A stretch of DNA of 64,000 nucleotides from Oscillospiraceae bacterium (GTDB lineage Bacteria > Bacillota > Clostridia > Oscillospirales > Oscillospiraceae), in the NCBI GenBank assembly GCA_022800525.1, contig JAAWQM010000001.1:1-64000 (forward strand). The letters are read 5' to 3'. The translations under genes and the position numbers were made by a program. Every line of letters starts with the position of its first letter. Within the stretch, counting starts at the first letter, position 1. Below are positions 50,783-59,844 of this stretch, piece after piece. The notes beneath the pieces were generated by a model. It made no database searches. It worked only from the letters and a program-made list of their open reading frames with translations, and had not been told where the DNA came from.

Positions 50783-53533
50783 ATGGCCGTTATCGGTACT
50801 TTTGGTTCCTTTACCACCGCCCGTCTGGGCATCTATGCCTCCCAGGCGTCCCTCCAGGTCACGGGCAACAACATCGCCAACATCAACACCACCGGCTACA
50901 CCCGCCAGCGGGCGGACCTCTACAGCCTCAACTCCACCGGTACCTCCAAGTACGCCAACCCCATGGGCGTGGACATCGGCTACGGCGTGCTGGTCAAGTC
51001 CACCAGCCAGCTCCGGGACCCCTACCTGGACATCCGCTACCGCAATGAGAACACCAAGCTGGGTGCCACCAACGCCACCCTGGAGGGCCTGCTGAAGATT
51101 TCCCAGACCCTGGATGAGGTCAACAAGGGTACCACGAAGAACGGCGTGATCGAGGACGCCCTCATGAATCTGAAGACCCAGCTGAGCACCTTTTCCGTCC
51201 ATATGGGCAGCGAGGAGTACAACGGACTGGTCCGCGAGGCCGCCAAGAGCCTGACCACCTTCTTCAACAACGCCGCCAAGGACATCCAGGCCGACTGGGA
51301 GCTGGAGAAGGATAAGCTGGTGGACACCATCAAGACGGTCAACGAATGTCTGGTCAACATCCGCAACCTCAACGAGCAGATCCGCAAGCAGGGACTCTAC
51401 GGCGATCTGGCCCTGGAGCTGCGGGACCACCGGAACCTGGAGATCGACAAGCTGTCGGAGAACCTGGGCATCAACGTGGAGTACTCCATGGAGCGCATCG
51501 ACCAGTACACCGAGGTGGAGAAGCTGACCATCACCCTCAAGGACGTGAAGGACGCCAACGGCAATCCGGTCAAGCTGGTGGACGGCCTGTACGCCGGACA
51601 GCTCTCCTTCAGCACCGAGGAGGTCAATCCCGATTATAAGCCGGGAGAGAAGCAGGAGGCGATGCTGAATCCCGCTTATGTCGAGGGGGCGGCTGAGGGC
51701 GATCCGGGTTATGGTAAGTATCTGGACGAAAACGGGAAAGGGACCAACGACATCAACAAGGCCAATAGGGTGCTGCTTAATCCAGAGTGGAGTCCGAACG
51801 CGAAGACGGATCCGACTAAAACATTTTTACTCAATCCCAAGTATGATCCAAGTATACTAACCAGAGATGTTACAATCGATGGTAATCCCGTAAAGGTTCT
51901 GGCAAACCCTGACACTACTGCGGGAGCGCTTCCTTATCTTGATGCCGATGGGAACCCCACGAATGACCCTGCTTCGGCTGCGCGAGCACAGCTTGAGTAT
52001 GTAGCGGCAGATGGCAGCCCTTACGGAACAAGTGATGTTAATCTTGCCAAGCGGGCACCCCAAAAGTATCTGACTGGCACGGTAGATGCAAATGGCAATC
52101 CAGAGACGACGAATGACCCCGCACAAGCCGCCGAAGCCTCCCGCAAGTACATGACCGACCCCAAGCTTGTGGCCCAAGGCGCAGACCCCACAACCAACGA
52201 TCCCGATATGGCCGCCAAGGTGGACCCCAACAAGTTCCTGCTCCAGGTGGAGCGTCTGGAGGACAAAAACGGGCGCGTCATGGATAAGGGCAAGGATACG
52301 GAGAGCATCACCATCTCGCTGAACGACACCGGCCTGACTGGTGCGATCCAGTCCATGCGCGAACTGCTGACCGAGGAAGGCGAGTTCGCCAGCAAAAGCG
52401 ACGCGGGTATTATTGATGACGCCGCAATCGAGAGCTATCTGAAGAATCTGAAGGACGCGGATGGGAACCCGGTATATAGTGATGCTGATGTAACTGCTAT
52501 CATGGGCAATGCCGCGGCGAAAGCGCAGGCGCAGAAATCGCTGGAGCGAGCCTCCGACAAGGACGCCAACATCAAGATGGGCATTCCTTACTATCAGAAG
52601 CGTCTGGACCTGCTGGCCCAGAAGTTCGCTGAAACGCTCAACGAGGCCAACCAGCTGCCCGCGTCTATGGTGTACGAGAGCAAAATGGCCGGAACGGCGC
52701 AAGCTGGTACGGATTTGTTTGTGAATGGCAAGGACGGCAGTACTGATTTTGTTGATAAAAATGGCAACAAAATTCAGATTAAGCTGGACGATGTGACTAC
52801 GGTCGTGCAGGAGCAATCAAGAAATGCGGCTGGAGAATTGGAGTTCAATCCTGATGGCACTCCTAAAATGAAGGATGTACTGGACGAATACGGCGACCCC
52901 GTCCGCGTTCCGAAAAACACCCCGGAAGCGGCGGAGCTTCTGGAGCTTCTGCGCAGCGACGGCCAGCTGACAAAGGAGTACAGCTACTACAAGGGCGGCG
53001 TGCTGTTCAGCAACAACGGCAACAACAACGACCCCACCAACATCACCGCCGCCAACATTACCGTATCCAACAGCTGGGCGGCCAACACGGTGCGCGTCCT
53101 GAACAGTACGAAGGCGAACTACCCGGTGGACCCCACAAAGCCGGAAGAGGACTGGGTTGACCACTCCAGCGCCAATGACAACATCAACCATATCCTGTCC
53201 CTGATTGAAAAGAAGCTGGACTACAGCGCCTCGGAAATCGAGCCGGACGCCGTCAAGGGGAGCCAGACCTTCTACCAGGGTTCCTTCCTGGAGATGTATA
53301 CCAACCTGGGCGCGACGCTGGGCAGTCAGACATATACGGTCTATAATATCGCTTACAACTATGAAGTCACGACGCTGGATATCGACAATAACCGTCTCAG
53401 CGTCTCCGGCGTGGACCTGAACGACGAGGCCACCAATATGATGCAGTTCCAGAAATCCTACCAGGCGGCCTGCCGTCTGATGACAACGATTGATTCTATG
53501 CTGGACACCCTCATCAACGGCACCCTCCGCTGA
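50783..53533 (+). CDS. flgK: Hook-associated protein FlgK with a large repeat insertion
   Basis: A 916-residue hook-filament junction protein. The N-terminus (GSFTTARLGIYASQASLQVTGNNIANINTTGYTRQ) and C-terminus (VSGVDLNDEATNMMQFQKSYQAACRLMTTIDSMLDTLINGTLR) form the conserved D0/D1 coiled coils. FlgK is usually about 500-650 residues; the excess is in the middle. Residues about 282-485 carry degenerate units with TND-like cores at 321, 393, 416, 443 and 471, each followed by an Ala-rich helix and LNPxY or KY. This part is more AT-rich than its flanks. The frame is continuous. The insertion would be surface exposed. Confidence 0.92.
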   Translation: MAVIGTFGSFTTARLGIYASQASLQVTGNNIANINTTGYTRQRADLYSLNSTGTSKYANPMGVDIGYGVLVKSTSQLRDPYLDIRYRNENTKLGATNATLEGLLKISQTLDEVNKGTTKNGVIEDALMNLKTQLSTFSVHMGSEEYNGLVREAAKSLTTFFNNAAKDIQADWELEKDKLVDTIKTVNECLVNIRNLNEQIRKQGLYGDLALELRDHRNLEIDKLSENLGINVEYSMERIDQYTEVEKLTITLKDVKDANGNPVKLVDGLYAGQLSFSTEEVNPDYKPGEKQEAMLNPAYVEGAAEGDPGYGKYLDENGKGTNDINKANRVLLNPEWSPNAKTDPTKTFLLNPKYDPSILTRDVTIDGNPVKVLANPDTTAGALPYLDADGNPTNDPASAARAQLEYVAADGSPYGTSDVNLAKRAPQKYLTGTVDANGNPETTNDPAQAAEASRKYMTDPKLVAQGADPTTNDPDMAAKVDPNKFLLQVERLEDKNGRVMDKGKDTESITISLNDTGLTGAIQSMRELLTEEGEFASKSDAGIIDDAAIESYLKNLKDADGNPVYSDADVTAIMGNAAAKAQAQKSLERASDKDANIKMGIPYYQKRLDLLAQKFAETLNEANQLPASMVYESKMAGTAQAGTDLFVNGKDGSTDFVDKNGNKIQIKLDDVTTVVQEQSRNAAGELEFNPDGTPKMKDVLDEYGDPVRVPKNTPEAAELLELLRSDGQLTKEYSYYKGGVLFSNNGNNNDPTNITAANITVSNSWAANTVRVLNSTKANYPVDPTKPEEDWVDHSSANDNINHILSLIEKKLDYSASEIEPDAVKGSQTFYQGSFLEMYTNLGATLGSQTYTVYNIAYNYEVTTLDIDNNRLSVSGVDLNDEATNMMQFQKSYQAACRLMTTIDSMLDTLINGTLR

Positions 53534-53560
53534 TGACCAAAGAAAAGGAGGAAACATAAT

Positions 53561-54775
53561 ATGGGTATGCGCGTAACCACTGGCATGATGATGAATACCT
53601 ACCGGTTCAACCTGCAAAACTCCACCTCGACTCTGTCGGATGCCCGGAACAAGGTACTTACCCGGCGCAAGTTCGATTCCTACGCGGAGGACCCCGCCTC
53701 CGCCACCATGGCGTGGCGGATTCGTCAGGCCATGTACAACAACAACGACTATCAGGTCAACAACAGCGACACTTACAGCCGCTTCAATATCGCCTGGACC
53801 ACCATGGGCGTGGTCAACAACGACCTGTCCGACAAGGACGGCCGCTTCTCCGCCATCCGCGCCACTGACGACTCCACCGCCTCGGGCCGCCAGCCCCTGG
53901 GCCAAGTGCTGAAAAACGGCGCGGACACCATCATCCAGGCCATGAACAGCGCCAAGTACGGCGACCACTTTGTGTTCGCCGGAAATGACGAAATGAACGT
54001 GCCGTTCAGCTGGAGCGACGACGGGAAGCTGCTCTACCGGGGTATTGATGTGGCCACAAAGGAAGTGAAGATGCCCACACGGACGACGACCACGCCGGAC
54101 TGGGTCCCCAAGGCGGGCGATTACTCCATGCCGAGGAAGGTTCCAGAGAAGCATGTAGCGGCCGCCGGCGGCACGCTGACAGCACAGCAAGTCGAAGAAA
54201 ATGAGTGGATTGACTACTATAATTCCGACTGGGCGAAGCTCCAGGCCCTGGCCCACGAGGAGCAGAACGTTGACCTGGGCATGGGCCTCCAGGAGGACGC
54301 AAACGGCAACCTCATCAACGGCAGCGCCTTCAACCGCTCTCTCCCCGGCATCAACATGCTGGGCGGCTACGGCCTGGACGATGACGGCGACCCGAAGAAC
54401 GTGGTGCTGCTGATGAAGAGGCTGGGCGAGCTGTGCAGCAACTGCGATCCCGAGTCCGGCGCGTGGGACCCCGACCCGGGCACGGCTTCGACCATCCAGG
54501 AGGAGGCCAACCGGCTGCTGGATAAGATCATCAAAGCCCGCGGCCGCACCACCGAGGCCCTTGACGAGATCGACACAAAGGCCCACTTCCTCAAGGAGAA
54601 CCAGTCCCGCCTGGAGACCCAGGGCGACTACCTCCAGGAGGAGCGCGTGAATATCGAGCAGGTGGATCTGGCGGACGCCATCACCGAGTTCTCCTGGGAT
54701 TACTACTGCTACAGCTCGGCCCTGAAGGTGGGGACCCAGCTTCTCAGCCAGTCGCTGCTGGATTATATGAGCTGA
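53561..54775 (+). CDS. flgL: Hook-filament junction protein FlgL
   Basis: A 404-residue flagellin-like protein: N-terminal MGMRVTTGMMMNTYRFNLQNSTSTLSDARNKVLTRRKFDSYAEDP and C-terminal IEQVDLADAITEFSWDYYCYSSALKVGTQLLSQSLLDYM coiled coils. It is about 100 residues longer than Bacillus FlgL, with extra acidic sequence in the centre, echoing the enlarged FlgK. Start follows AAAGGAGGAAAC, 27 bases after flgK. Confidence 0.9.
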   Translation: MGMRVTTGMMMNTYRFNLQNSTSTLSDARNKVLTRRKFDSYAEDPASATMAWRIRQAMYNNNDYQVNNSDTYSRFNIAWTTMGVVNNDLSDKDGRFSAIRATDDSTASGRQPLGQVLKNGADTIIQAMNSAKYGDHFVFAGNDEMNVPFSWSDDGKLLYRGIDVATKEVKMPTRTTTTPDWVPKAGDYSMPRKVPEKHVAAAGGTLTAQQVEENEWIDYYNSDWAKLQALAHEEQNVDLGMGLQEDANGNLINGSAFNRSLPGINMLGGYGLDDDGDPKNVVLLMKRLGELCSNCDPESGAWDPDPGTASTIQEEANRLLDKIIKARGRTTEALDEIDTKAHFLKENQSRLETQGDYLQEERVNIEQVDLADAITEFSWDYYCYSSALKVGTQLLSQSLLDYMS

Positions 54776-54822
54776 TCATTGTGCGTAACTTGCGGCAGGG
54801 ATGCCGGTCAGAAGCTGTATGC

Positions 54823-54851
54823 GCCGTACGCTCAGCGCCTGTGCGTACGGC
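54823..54851. repeat. Perfect hairpin between flgL and yviE
   Basis: GCCGTACGC (54823-54831) and GCGTACGGC (54843-54851). No U-run; it may tune expression within the operon. Confidence 0.5.
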
Positions 54852-54890
54852 TCCTAAGAAATATGAGCTGAAGGGAGTGCTTATTCCACA

Positions 54891-55496
54891 ATGAAACCGC
54901 TGATTGAGATTACAACCGTACCGATTCAGATTGAGATGAAGACCACCAGCGCCAAGCTGGAATATGCCCGCGGCACGGCGGAGATGGAGGTCTCCAGAGA
55001 CAAAGGCGGCCTCCAGATCAAGAGCCGCCCCATCCGGGTGAACATTGACACCTTTGAGGCCCGCAATTCCATCACGCCCACGGTCATGCGCAGCGTGGAG
55101 CAGAACGCCCAGAAGGGGATTCAGGCATCTTACAAGGCCACGGCCACCTTTGCCCAGCAGGGTGAACTGATGATGAAGACCAAGCTGGGCGAGGAGGTCA
55201 TCACCAAGTTCTCCAGGGACTCTCTGCTGGAGGGCGTGCAGGACGTGGGACTGGATTTCATCCCCAAGGTGGGCCCGGAGATCACCTGGGACCCCGGCGA
55301 AATGAACATCCGCTATGAAATGGATAAGCTCAATTTTGACTGGAAGATCAACGGGGGCAGCTTCGAGTTCATCCCCGGCGACATCGAGCTGACCGTCACC
55401 CAGCGCCCGGAGGTCATTATCAAGTATATCGGCGGGCCCATCTACGTGCCCCCCTCCGCCGACCCCAACTATGAGCCGGTGGACGTGCGGGCGTAA
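54891..55496 (+). CDS. yviE: DUF6470 flagellar-cluster protein (YviE-like)
   Basis: A 201-residue protein with the family opening (LIEITTVPIQIEMKTTSAKLEYARGTAEMEVSRDKGGLQIKSRPIRVNID) and a C-terminal beta-rich half. Its position between flgL and fliW is the same as in Bacillus subtilis. The function is not known; the conserved place suggests filament or junction assembly or regulation. Confidence 0.83.
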   Translation: MKPLIEITTVPIQIEMKTTSAKLEYARGTAEMEVSRDKGGLQIKSRPIRVNIDTFEARNSITPTVMRSVEQNAQKGIQASYKATATFAQQGELMMKTKLGEEVITKFSRDSLLEGVQDVGLDFIPKVGPEITWDPGEMNIRYEMDKLNFDWKINGGSFEFIPGDIELTVTQRPEVIIKYIGGPIYVPPSADPNYEPVDVRA

Positions 55497-55510
55497 CAGG
55501 AGGAAAAACA

Positions 55511-55966
55511 GTGCTGCTGCAAACCAAGTATTTCGGCCAGGTGGACTGCCCGGAGGAGCATGTGCTCCATTTCCCGGGGGGACTCTTCGGATTTGAGGAG
55601 GAGAAGCGGTTCGCGCTGCTGCCCTTTGAGGGCAGCGGCGGCAGCCTGCTGTGCTTCCAGAGCGTGTCCACGCCCCAGCTGGCCTTTGTCGCCGTGAATC
55701 CCTTTTCGCTGAAGCCGGATTACGCTCCGGCGCTGGCGGAGGCGGAGCTGAAGGAGCTGGGGGTGGAGCGCAGCGAGGATCTGTGCTTTTACGCCCTGTG
55801 CGTAGTGCGCAGCCCCGTGGGGGACAGCACCGTGAACCTGCGCTGTCCCCTGGCGGTGAACGACCGCACCGGGAAGGCCATGCAGGTGATTCTCGACGGC
55901 GGCGGCTATCACATGCGCCACTCCCTTGCGGAGCTGAACGGCGGGAAGGAGGAGGCTCTATGCTGA
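55511..55966 (+). CDS. fliW: Flagellar assembly factor FliW
   Basis: A 151-residue protein (YFGQVDCPEEHVLHFPGGLFGFEEEKRFALLPFEG ... FVAVNPFSLKPDY). FliW binds flagellin and sequesters CsrA, making flagellin translation depend on secretion. Start is GTG 55511 after AACAGGAGGAAA. Its 3' end overlaps csrA by 7 bases, ensuring equal synthesis of antagonist and target. Confidence 0.93.
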   Translation: MLLQTKYFGQVDCPEEHVLHFPGGLFGFEEEKRFALLPFEGSGGSLLCFQSVSTPQLAFVAVNPFSLKPDYAPALAEAELKELGVERSEDLCFYALCVVRSPVGDSTVNLRCPLAVNDRTGKAMQVILDGGGYHMRHSLAELNGGKEEALC

Positions 55967-56223
55967 TCCTCCAGCGGAAGGTGGGGGAGTCCCTGCTGAT
56001 TGGTGAGGAGATCGAAGTCTCCGTCCTCTCCGTGGAGGCGGGCCGGGTCCGGCTGGCGATTGAAGCGCCCAGGGATGTGTCCATCCTCCGCAGCGAGCTG
56101 AAAAACGCGGCGGAGGTCAACCGGGAGGCCGCCGGCGAGGAGGTCTCGCCCCTGTCGCTGCTGGACGTCCTGCGGGATGCGGGCGGCGCGAAGGGAGAAA
56201 AAGGCTCTGGGGAGCCGTCATAG
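55960..56223 (+). CDS. csrA: Translational regulator CsrA
   Basis: An 87-residue RNA-binding protein: MLILQRKVGESLLIGEEIEVSVLSVEAGRVRLAIEAPRDVSILRSEL, canonical CsrA beta strands with Arg/Leu RNA contacts. It is about a dozen residues longer than the Bacillus protein, with a Gly/Lys/Glu tail. Its classic target, hag mRNA, is not encoded here. The start ATG lies within fliW. Confidence 0.94.
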   Translation: MLILQRKVGESLLIGEEIEVSVLSVEAGRVRLAIEAPRDVSILRSELKNAAEVNREAAGEEVSPLSLLDVLRDAGGAKGEKGSGEPS

Positions 56224-56239
56224 AGTTCAGACAGGCATA

Positions 56240-56275
56240 AAGCGTCCATGGGCTTCATATAGTCTATGGACGCTT
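56240..56275 (+). terminator. Hairpin after csrA
   Basis: AAGCGTCCAT (56240-56249) and ATGGACGCTT (56266-56275) enclosing a 16-base loop that can extend the stem through G-U pairs. It closes the flgM-csrA gene group. No long U-run follows. Confidence 0.55.
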
Positions 56276-56708
56276 CGTTGTGCCGCCGGGCCGGTTTACG
56301 GAGCGGCGGCTGCGGACGGCCCGGGCGGGCATTTGAGGGCTGACGAAGAGGATTTCCGGCGCTGAGGGGCGAAAGGGGCGTCCGTCCGCGCGCTGGAGCC
56401 GCAATTGGGGAATTATGCGGTAAAAAAAAGATTTCTGTGCTGTTTTGTAAAAAAGAGGCGATGCCGGAGTCGGAAGAAATTGGAAGACCCTGCTGGAAAA
56501 ATTTGGCGGCGCACAGTGAATTTTTGTCAGCAGCACAAAAAATGACGACATAAAGAATAAAAAAATAAGTAATTTCGACAAAGTTTGATTTTGTTCTTGC
56601 TTCTTGAGGGATTTTGTATTATACTTGTTTTACTCAATAAATTGGTTGGATACCGCCTGAAGCGACAATGGGCCGGTATTGATTTTTTCCGGATGGAGGA
56701 ACAGCGCG
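56276..56708 (+). promoter_or_regulatory. Gene-free region carrying the flgB promoter
   Basis: The first part is GC-rich without a gene; from about 56420 it becomes AT-rich. A sigma-A-type promoter is visible: TTGCTT (56597-56602), 17 bases, TATACT (56620-56625), about 84 bases before the flgB start. This probably drives the flgB-fliJ operon. Confidence 0.65.
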
Positions 56709-57116
56709 ATGTCAGATTTTTTCTCTTCCAATTCCATGCTCATGCTGGAGCGGGCCGCCCAGTTCCAGTGGACCAAGATCGGGGCCATCTCCGACAATGT
56801 GTCCAATGTTGATACGCCCAATTATAAAGTAAAGTATGTGACCTTTGAGGAGGCGCTGCGCAGCAGCATCCAGCAGGCCGCCGCAGGGCGGACCGCTGTG
56901 GGGCAGAGCGCCGCGGGGGCCATCCGCTCCGCCATCTCCGCCTCCTCCCCGGTGGTCCGCACCGCCGAGCTGGAATCCGCCAGGATGGACGACAACGGCG
57001 TGAATCTGGCCGAACAGCAGGTGGAGCTGACCCGCACGGGTTACCAGATGCAGCATATCTACCGCGCCATGAGCAGCGATATGTCCCGCTTCCTTATGGT
57101 CATACGCGGCCAGTAA
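56709..57116 (+). CDS. flgB: Flagellar basal-body rod protein FlgB
   Basis: A 135-residue proximal rod protein: FSSNSMLMLERAAQFQWTKIGAISDNVSNVDTPNYKVKYVTFEEAL is the FlgB N-terminus, with a C-terminal coiled coil (GVNLAEQQVELTRTGYQMQHIYRAMSSDMSRFLMVI). The start ATG 56709 follows GGAGGAACA. First gene of the fla/che-type operon. Confidence 0.93.
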   Translation: MSDFFSSNSMLMLERAAQFQWTKIGAISDNVSNVDTPNYKVKYVTFEEALRSSIQQAAAGRTAVGQSAAGAIRSAISASSPVVRTAELESARMDDNGVNLAEQQVELTRTGYQMQHIYRAMSSDMSRFLMVIRGQ

Positions 57117-57203
57117 GGGACGGAGCTGAACAGAAGATCACGGGAACTGCGCGCCCGGGCCGGGGAACGGTCTGGACGCTGACGAACGGGAAGGAGCGCA
57201 AGC

Positions 57204-57665
57204 ATGGCTTTTCTCAGCACAATCAACATCATCGGTTCCGGTCTTACCGCCCAGCACCTGCGGCTGGATGTCATCAGTGAGAACGTGACGAATATCAACA
57301 CCACACGTACGGAGGAGGGTGGACCCTACCGCCGGAAGGTTGTGGTGTTTGAAGCGATGGACGGACGGGAGAGCTTCCGGGATGTGATGGCCCGCGCCCG
57401 CAGCGGTATGGTGAGCAACGCGGGACAGGAAAACACCGGCGGCGTCCGGGTGGTGGAGATCGCGGAGGATCCCACCGACTTCAAGCTGAAATACGACCCC
57501 ACGGACCCTGACGCCAACGAGGACGGATATGTGGAGCTGCCCAACGTGGATCTGGTGAAGGAGATTACCGACGCCATGGCGGCCAGCCAGTCCTATTCCG
57601 CCAACGTGACCACGTTCAACGTGCTCAAGAGCGTCATCTCCTCGGGCCTTGAGATCGGCAGATAG
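57204..57665 (+). CDS. flgC: Flagellar basal-body rod protein FlgC
   Basis: A 153-residue rod protein: IIGSGLTAQHLRLDVISENVTNINTTRTEEGGPYRRKVVVFE and the C-terminal YVELPNVDLVKEITDAMAASQSYSANVTTFNVLKSVISSGLEIGR motif are diagnostic. Usual place after flgB. The start has GGAAGGAGCGC upstream. Confidence 0.95.
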   Translation: MAFLSTINIIGSGLTAQHLRLDVISENVTNINTTRTEEGGPYRRKVVVFEAMDGRESFRDVMARARSGMVSNAGQENTGGVRVVEIAEDPTDFKLKYDPTDPDANEDGYVELPNVDLVKEITDAMAASQSYSANVTTFNVLKSVISSGLEIGR

Positions 57666-57676
57666 AGAAATGCAAA

Positions 57677-57721
57677 TAAGGGTCAGGACACCGCCGATTT
57701 TTACATGGATTGTCTGACCCT
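57677..57721 (+). repeat. Hairpin between flgC and fliE
   Basis: AGGGTCAG-ACA pairs with TGT-CTGACCCT around a 20-base loop containing TTTTT. It may be an attenuator or an mRNA-stability element in the 136-base gap. Confidence 0.4.
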
Positions 57722-57801
57722 GTTCTGCATGTTATGGGCCGGTGGGAAAATTTCCAAAAAGGTCCAGGGTTCTACTAAATTCGACAATTGGAGGCAGTAT
57801 A

Positions 57802-58110
57802 ATGGATATCAATATGCAGCGGGTTTCTCCCCTGTGGGAGTCCCTTCCCGGCCGCGAGGTTCAGCCGGCCGGGGACACCCGGAACGCCGGCGCCGCTTTC
57901 GCCGATATTTTTCATTCCCTCATCGACAACGTGCGGGAGACGGAGGACGACGTCGCCAAGACGGAGTACCTTCTCTCTACCGGCCAGCTGGACAACCCCG
58001 CCGCGCTGAACATAGCCCTTTACAAGGCTGAGGTCGCCACGCAGCTGTTCGTGCAGGTGCGGGAGAAGGCGCTGAGCGCTTACAGCGAGCTCAACCGCAT
58101 CAGCCTGTGA
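57802..58110 (+). CDS. fliE: Flagellar MS-ring/rod adaptor FliE
   Basis: A 102-residue protein: FADIFHSLIDNVRETEDDVAKTEYLLSTGQLDNPAALNIALYKAEVATQLFVQVREKALSAYSELNRISL matches the FliE helical C-terminus with its RxKxLxAYxExxxMxx-type end. The start at 57802 is chosen because of TTGGAGG 7 bases upstream. It follows flgC in the conserved order. Confidence 0.9.
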   Translation: MDINMQRVSPLWESLPGREVQPAGDTRNAGAAFADIFHSLIDNVRETEDDVAKTEYLLSTGQLDNPAALNIALYKAEVATQLFVQVREKALSAYSELNRISL

Positions 58111-58158
58111 TGGAGCTCCAGGGGAGCGTCGATTTAAGAAGGCCGGAGGGGACGTAGT

Positions 58159-59844
58159 GTGGATACCACCAAGCTGAAAGGTCTTTGGCAGAAGGTCAAG
58201 GACTTCTTCAAAAACATGAGCAAGAAAATGCGCATTATACTGGCCGCTGTCCTGACGGTGATCCTGATGGCCATTATCATCCTGGCCGTGGCGCTGAGCC
58301 AGCGGAAGCCCGAGTATGTGCAGCTGTACCAGAACCTGACTGCCCAGGAGGCCAGCGAGATTGCGAGCTACTTGCAGGACAGCGGCTATACGGACTTCCA
58401 GGTGGCCGGAGGCTCCACGGTGATGGTCCGGGCGAGCCAGTACGAGTCCCTGCTGGCCCAGCTGGCCCTGGCGGGCTACCCCAAGGACGGCAGCCTGTAC
58501 GGCAGTTACTGGGACAACGTGGGCATGATGTCCACCTCCTCCGAGCGGGCGACGGCGTTCCGGATCGCCACCCAGGAGAAGCTGGAGAGCATCCTGCGTA
58601 AGTTTCAGGGGGTGCGGGACGCGGACGTCGTCATCACGCCTGGCGAGGACCGGACCTTCGTGCTCCAGGACAGCAGTACCAAGACCACGGCGTCGGTAAC
58701 GCTTTTCCTCCAGAATGGAGTCGAGCTTACAGATGAGAACGTGGATGGCATCCGCTACATTGTCAGCAAGGCGTGGGAAGGACTGACCATTGACGAAGTA
58801 GCGGTCATGGACAACAATTTCAACACCTATCTGGGCAGCAGCGGAGCCAGCTCCAGCGACGCCGCCGGTCTTCAGCGGTATATGGAGAACTATTATACCA
58901 ACCGTATCCGCAGCGCCGTGCTTGAGCTCCTGGAGGTCATCTATGGGCCCGGCAATGTGAAGGTCTCCCCCAGCGTAGCGATGGAGGTAGACGAGGTATA
59001 CAGGGAAACTACGACATACAATCAGCCCGAGGGTTCCTATGAGAGCGGCGGACTGATTGGCAGGGAAGTGGGCTGGTACGCCCATACCAGCGACGGCTAC
59101 GAGCTGGTGGGCGGCGTGCCGGGTACTACCACCAACGCCGACATCCCCACTTACATCTATAACGAGGGACAGAACGACGAGGATAAGGATACCGTCGGCG
59201 CGTCCTACGAGCGGGATAACAAGATTGACGAGACCAACGAGCAGAGAAAGATTCTCGCTCCCCGGATCGTTGACATAACCTTGAGCGTGACGCTGAATGC
59301 CAACGCCAACCCCAACGCCTCCGCCGGCGTGGATGAACTTCGCCGGCATGTGGCGCTGGCCGCCGGGCTGGGGGATATGACCGACGAGGAGCTTCAGGGC
59401 CGGGTGTCCATACTGGTGGATGCCTTCTACAGCGAGCCTGATCCTGATCCTGTTGAGCCCGGTCTGATTCCGGCGGAGATCATGCCCTATGTGATCATCG
59501 GCGCCGCGGCGTTTGTGCTGTTGCTGATTATCCTGATCGTGGTTCTGGTGCTGCGCGGCAAAAAGAAGAAGAAGCAGCAGGAAGAGGATCAGAAGATCAT
59601 CGAGGAGCAGATCAACGAGCTGGGCGGCATGGCCGCTTTGGGGCTTGCCCCCGAGGTCCAGGTGGACGAGAACGGGATGCCCATCGTTGCCCCGCCGCCT
59701 GAGGGAGGCGCGGATATCATGGATATCAACACCGAGAAGAGCATGGAGCTGCGGAAGACAGTACGCCAGTTCGTGCAGAGCAATCCTGAGGTAGCGGCCC
59801 AGATGATCAAGGTCTGGCTGAGAGGAGAGGAGGACAGCGAATGA
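58159..59844 (+). CDS. fliF: Flagellar MS-ring protein FliF
   Basis: A 561-residue protein with two membrane helices (about 29-51, MRIILAAVLTVILMAIIILA, and about 445-468) flanking a large periplasmic-side region with the ring-building motifs (LYQNLTAQEASEIASYLQDSGYTDFQV, VRDADVVITPGEDRTFV). The C-terminal acidic tail (EKSMELRKTVRQFVQSNPEVAAQMIKVWL) binds FliG. Start is GTG 58159. Its stop overlaps fliG as ATGA. Confidence 0.95.
   Translation: MDTTKLKGLWQKVKDFFKNMSKKMRIILAAVLTVILMAIIILAVALSQRKPEYVQLYQNLTAQEASEIASYLQDSGYTDFQVAGGSTVMVRASQYESLLAQLALAGYPKDGSLYGSYWDNVGMMSTSSERATAFRIATQEKLESILRKFQGVRDADVVITPGEDRTFVLQDSSTKTTASVTLFLQNGVELTDENVDGIRYIVSKAWEGLTIDEVAVMDNNFNTYLGSSGASSSDAAGLQRYMENYYTNRIRSAVLELLEVIYGPGNVKVSPSVAMEVDEVYRETTTYNQPEGSYESGGLIGREVGWYAHTSDGYELVGGVPGTTTNADIPTYIYNEGQNDEDKDTVGASYERDNKIDETNEQRKILAPRIVDITLSVTLNANANPNASAGVDELRRHVALAAGLGDMTDEELQGRVSILVDAFYSEPDPDPVEPGLIPAEIMPYVIIGAAAFVLLLIILIVVLVLRGKKKKKQQEEDQKIIEEQINELGGMAALGLAPEVQVDENGMPIVAPPPEGGADIMDINTEKSMELRKTVRQFVQSNPEVAAQMIKVWLRGEEDSE

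Noticed and set aside
50783..53533. FlgK enlargement caused by a fusion or frameshift error
   Set aside because: The frame is continuous, both termini are canonical and the repeat units stay in frame.
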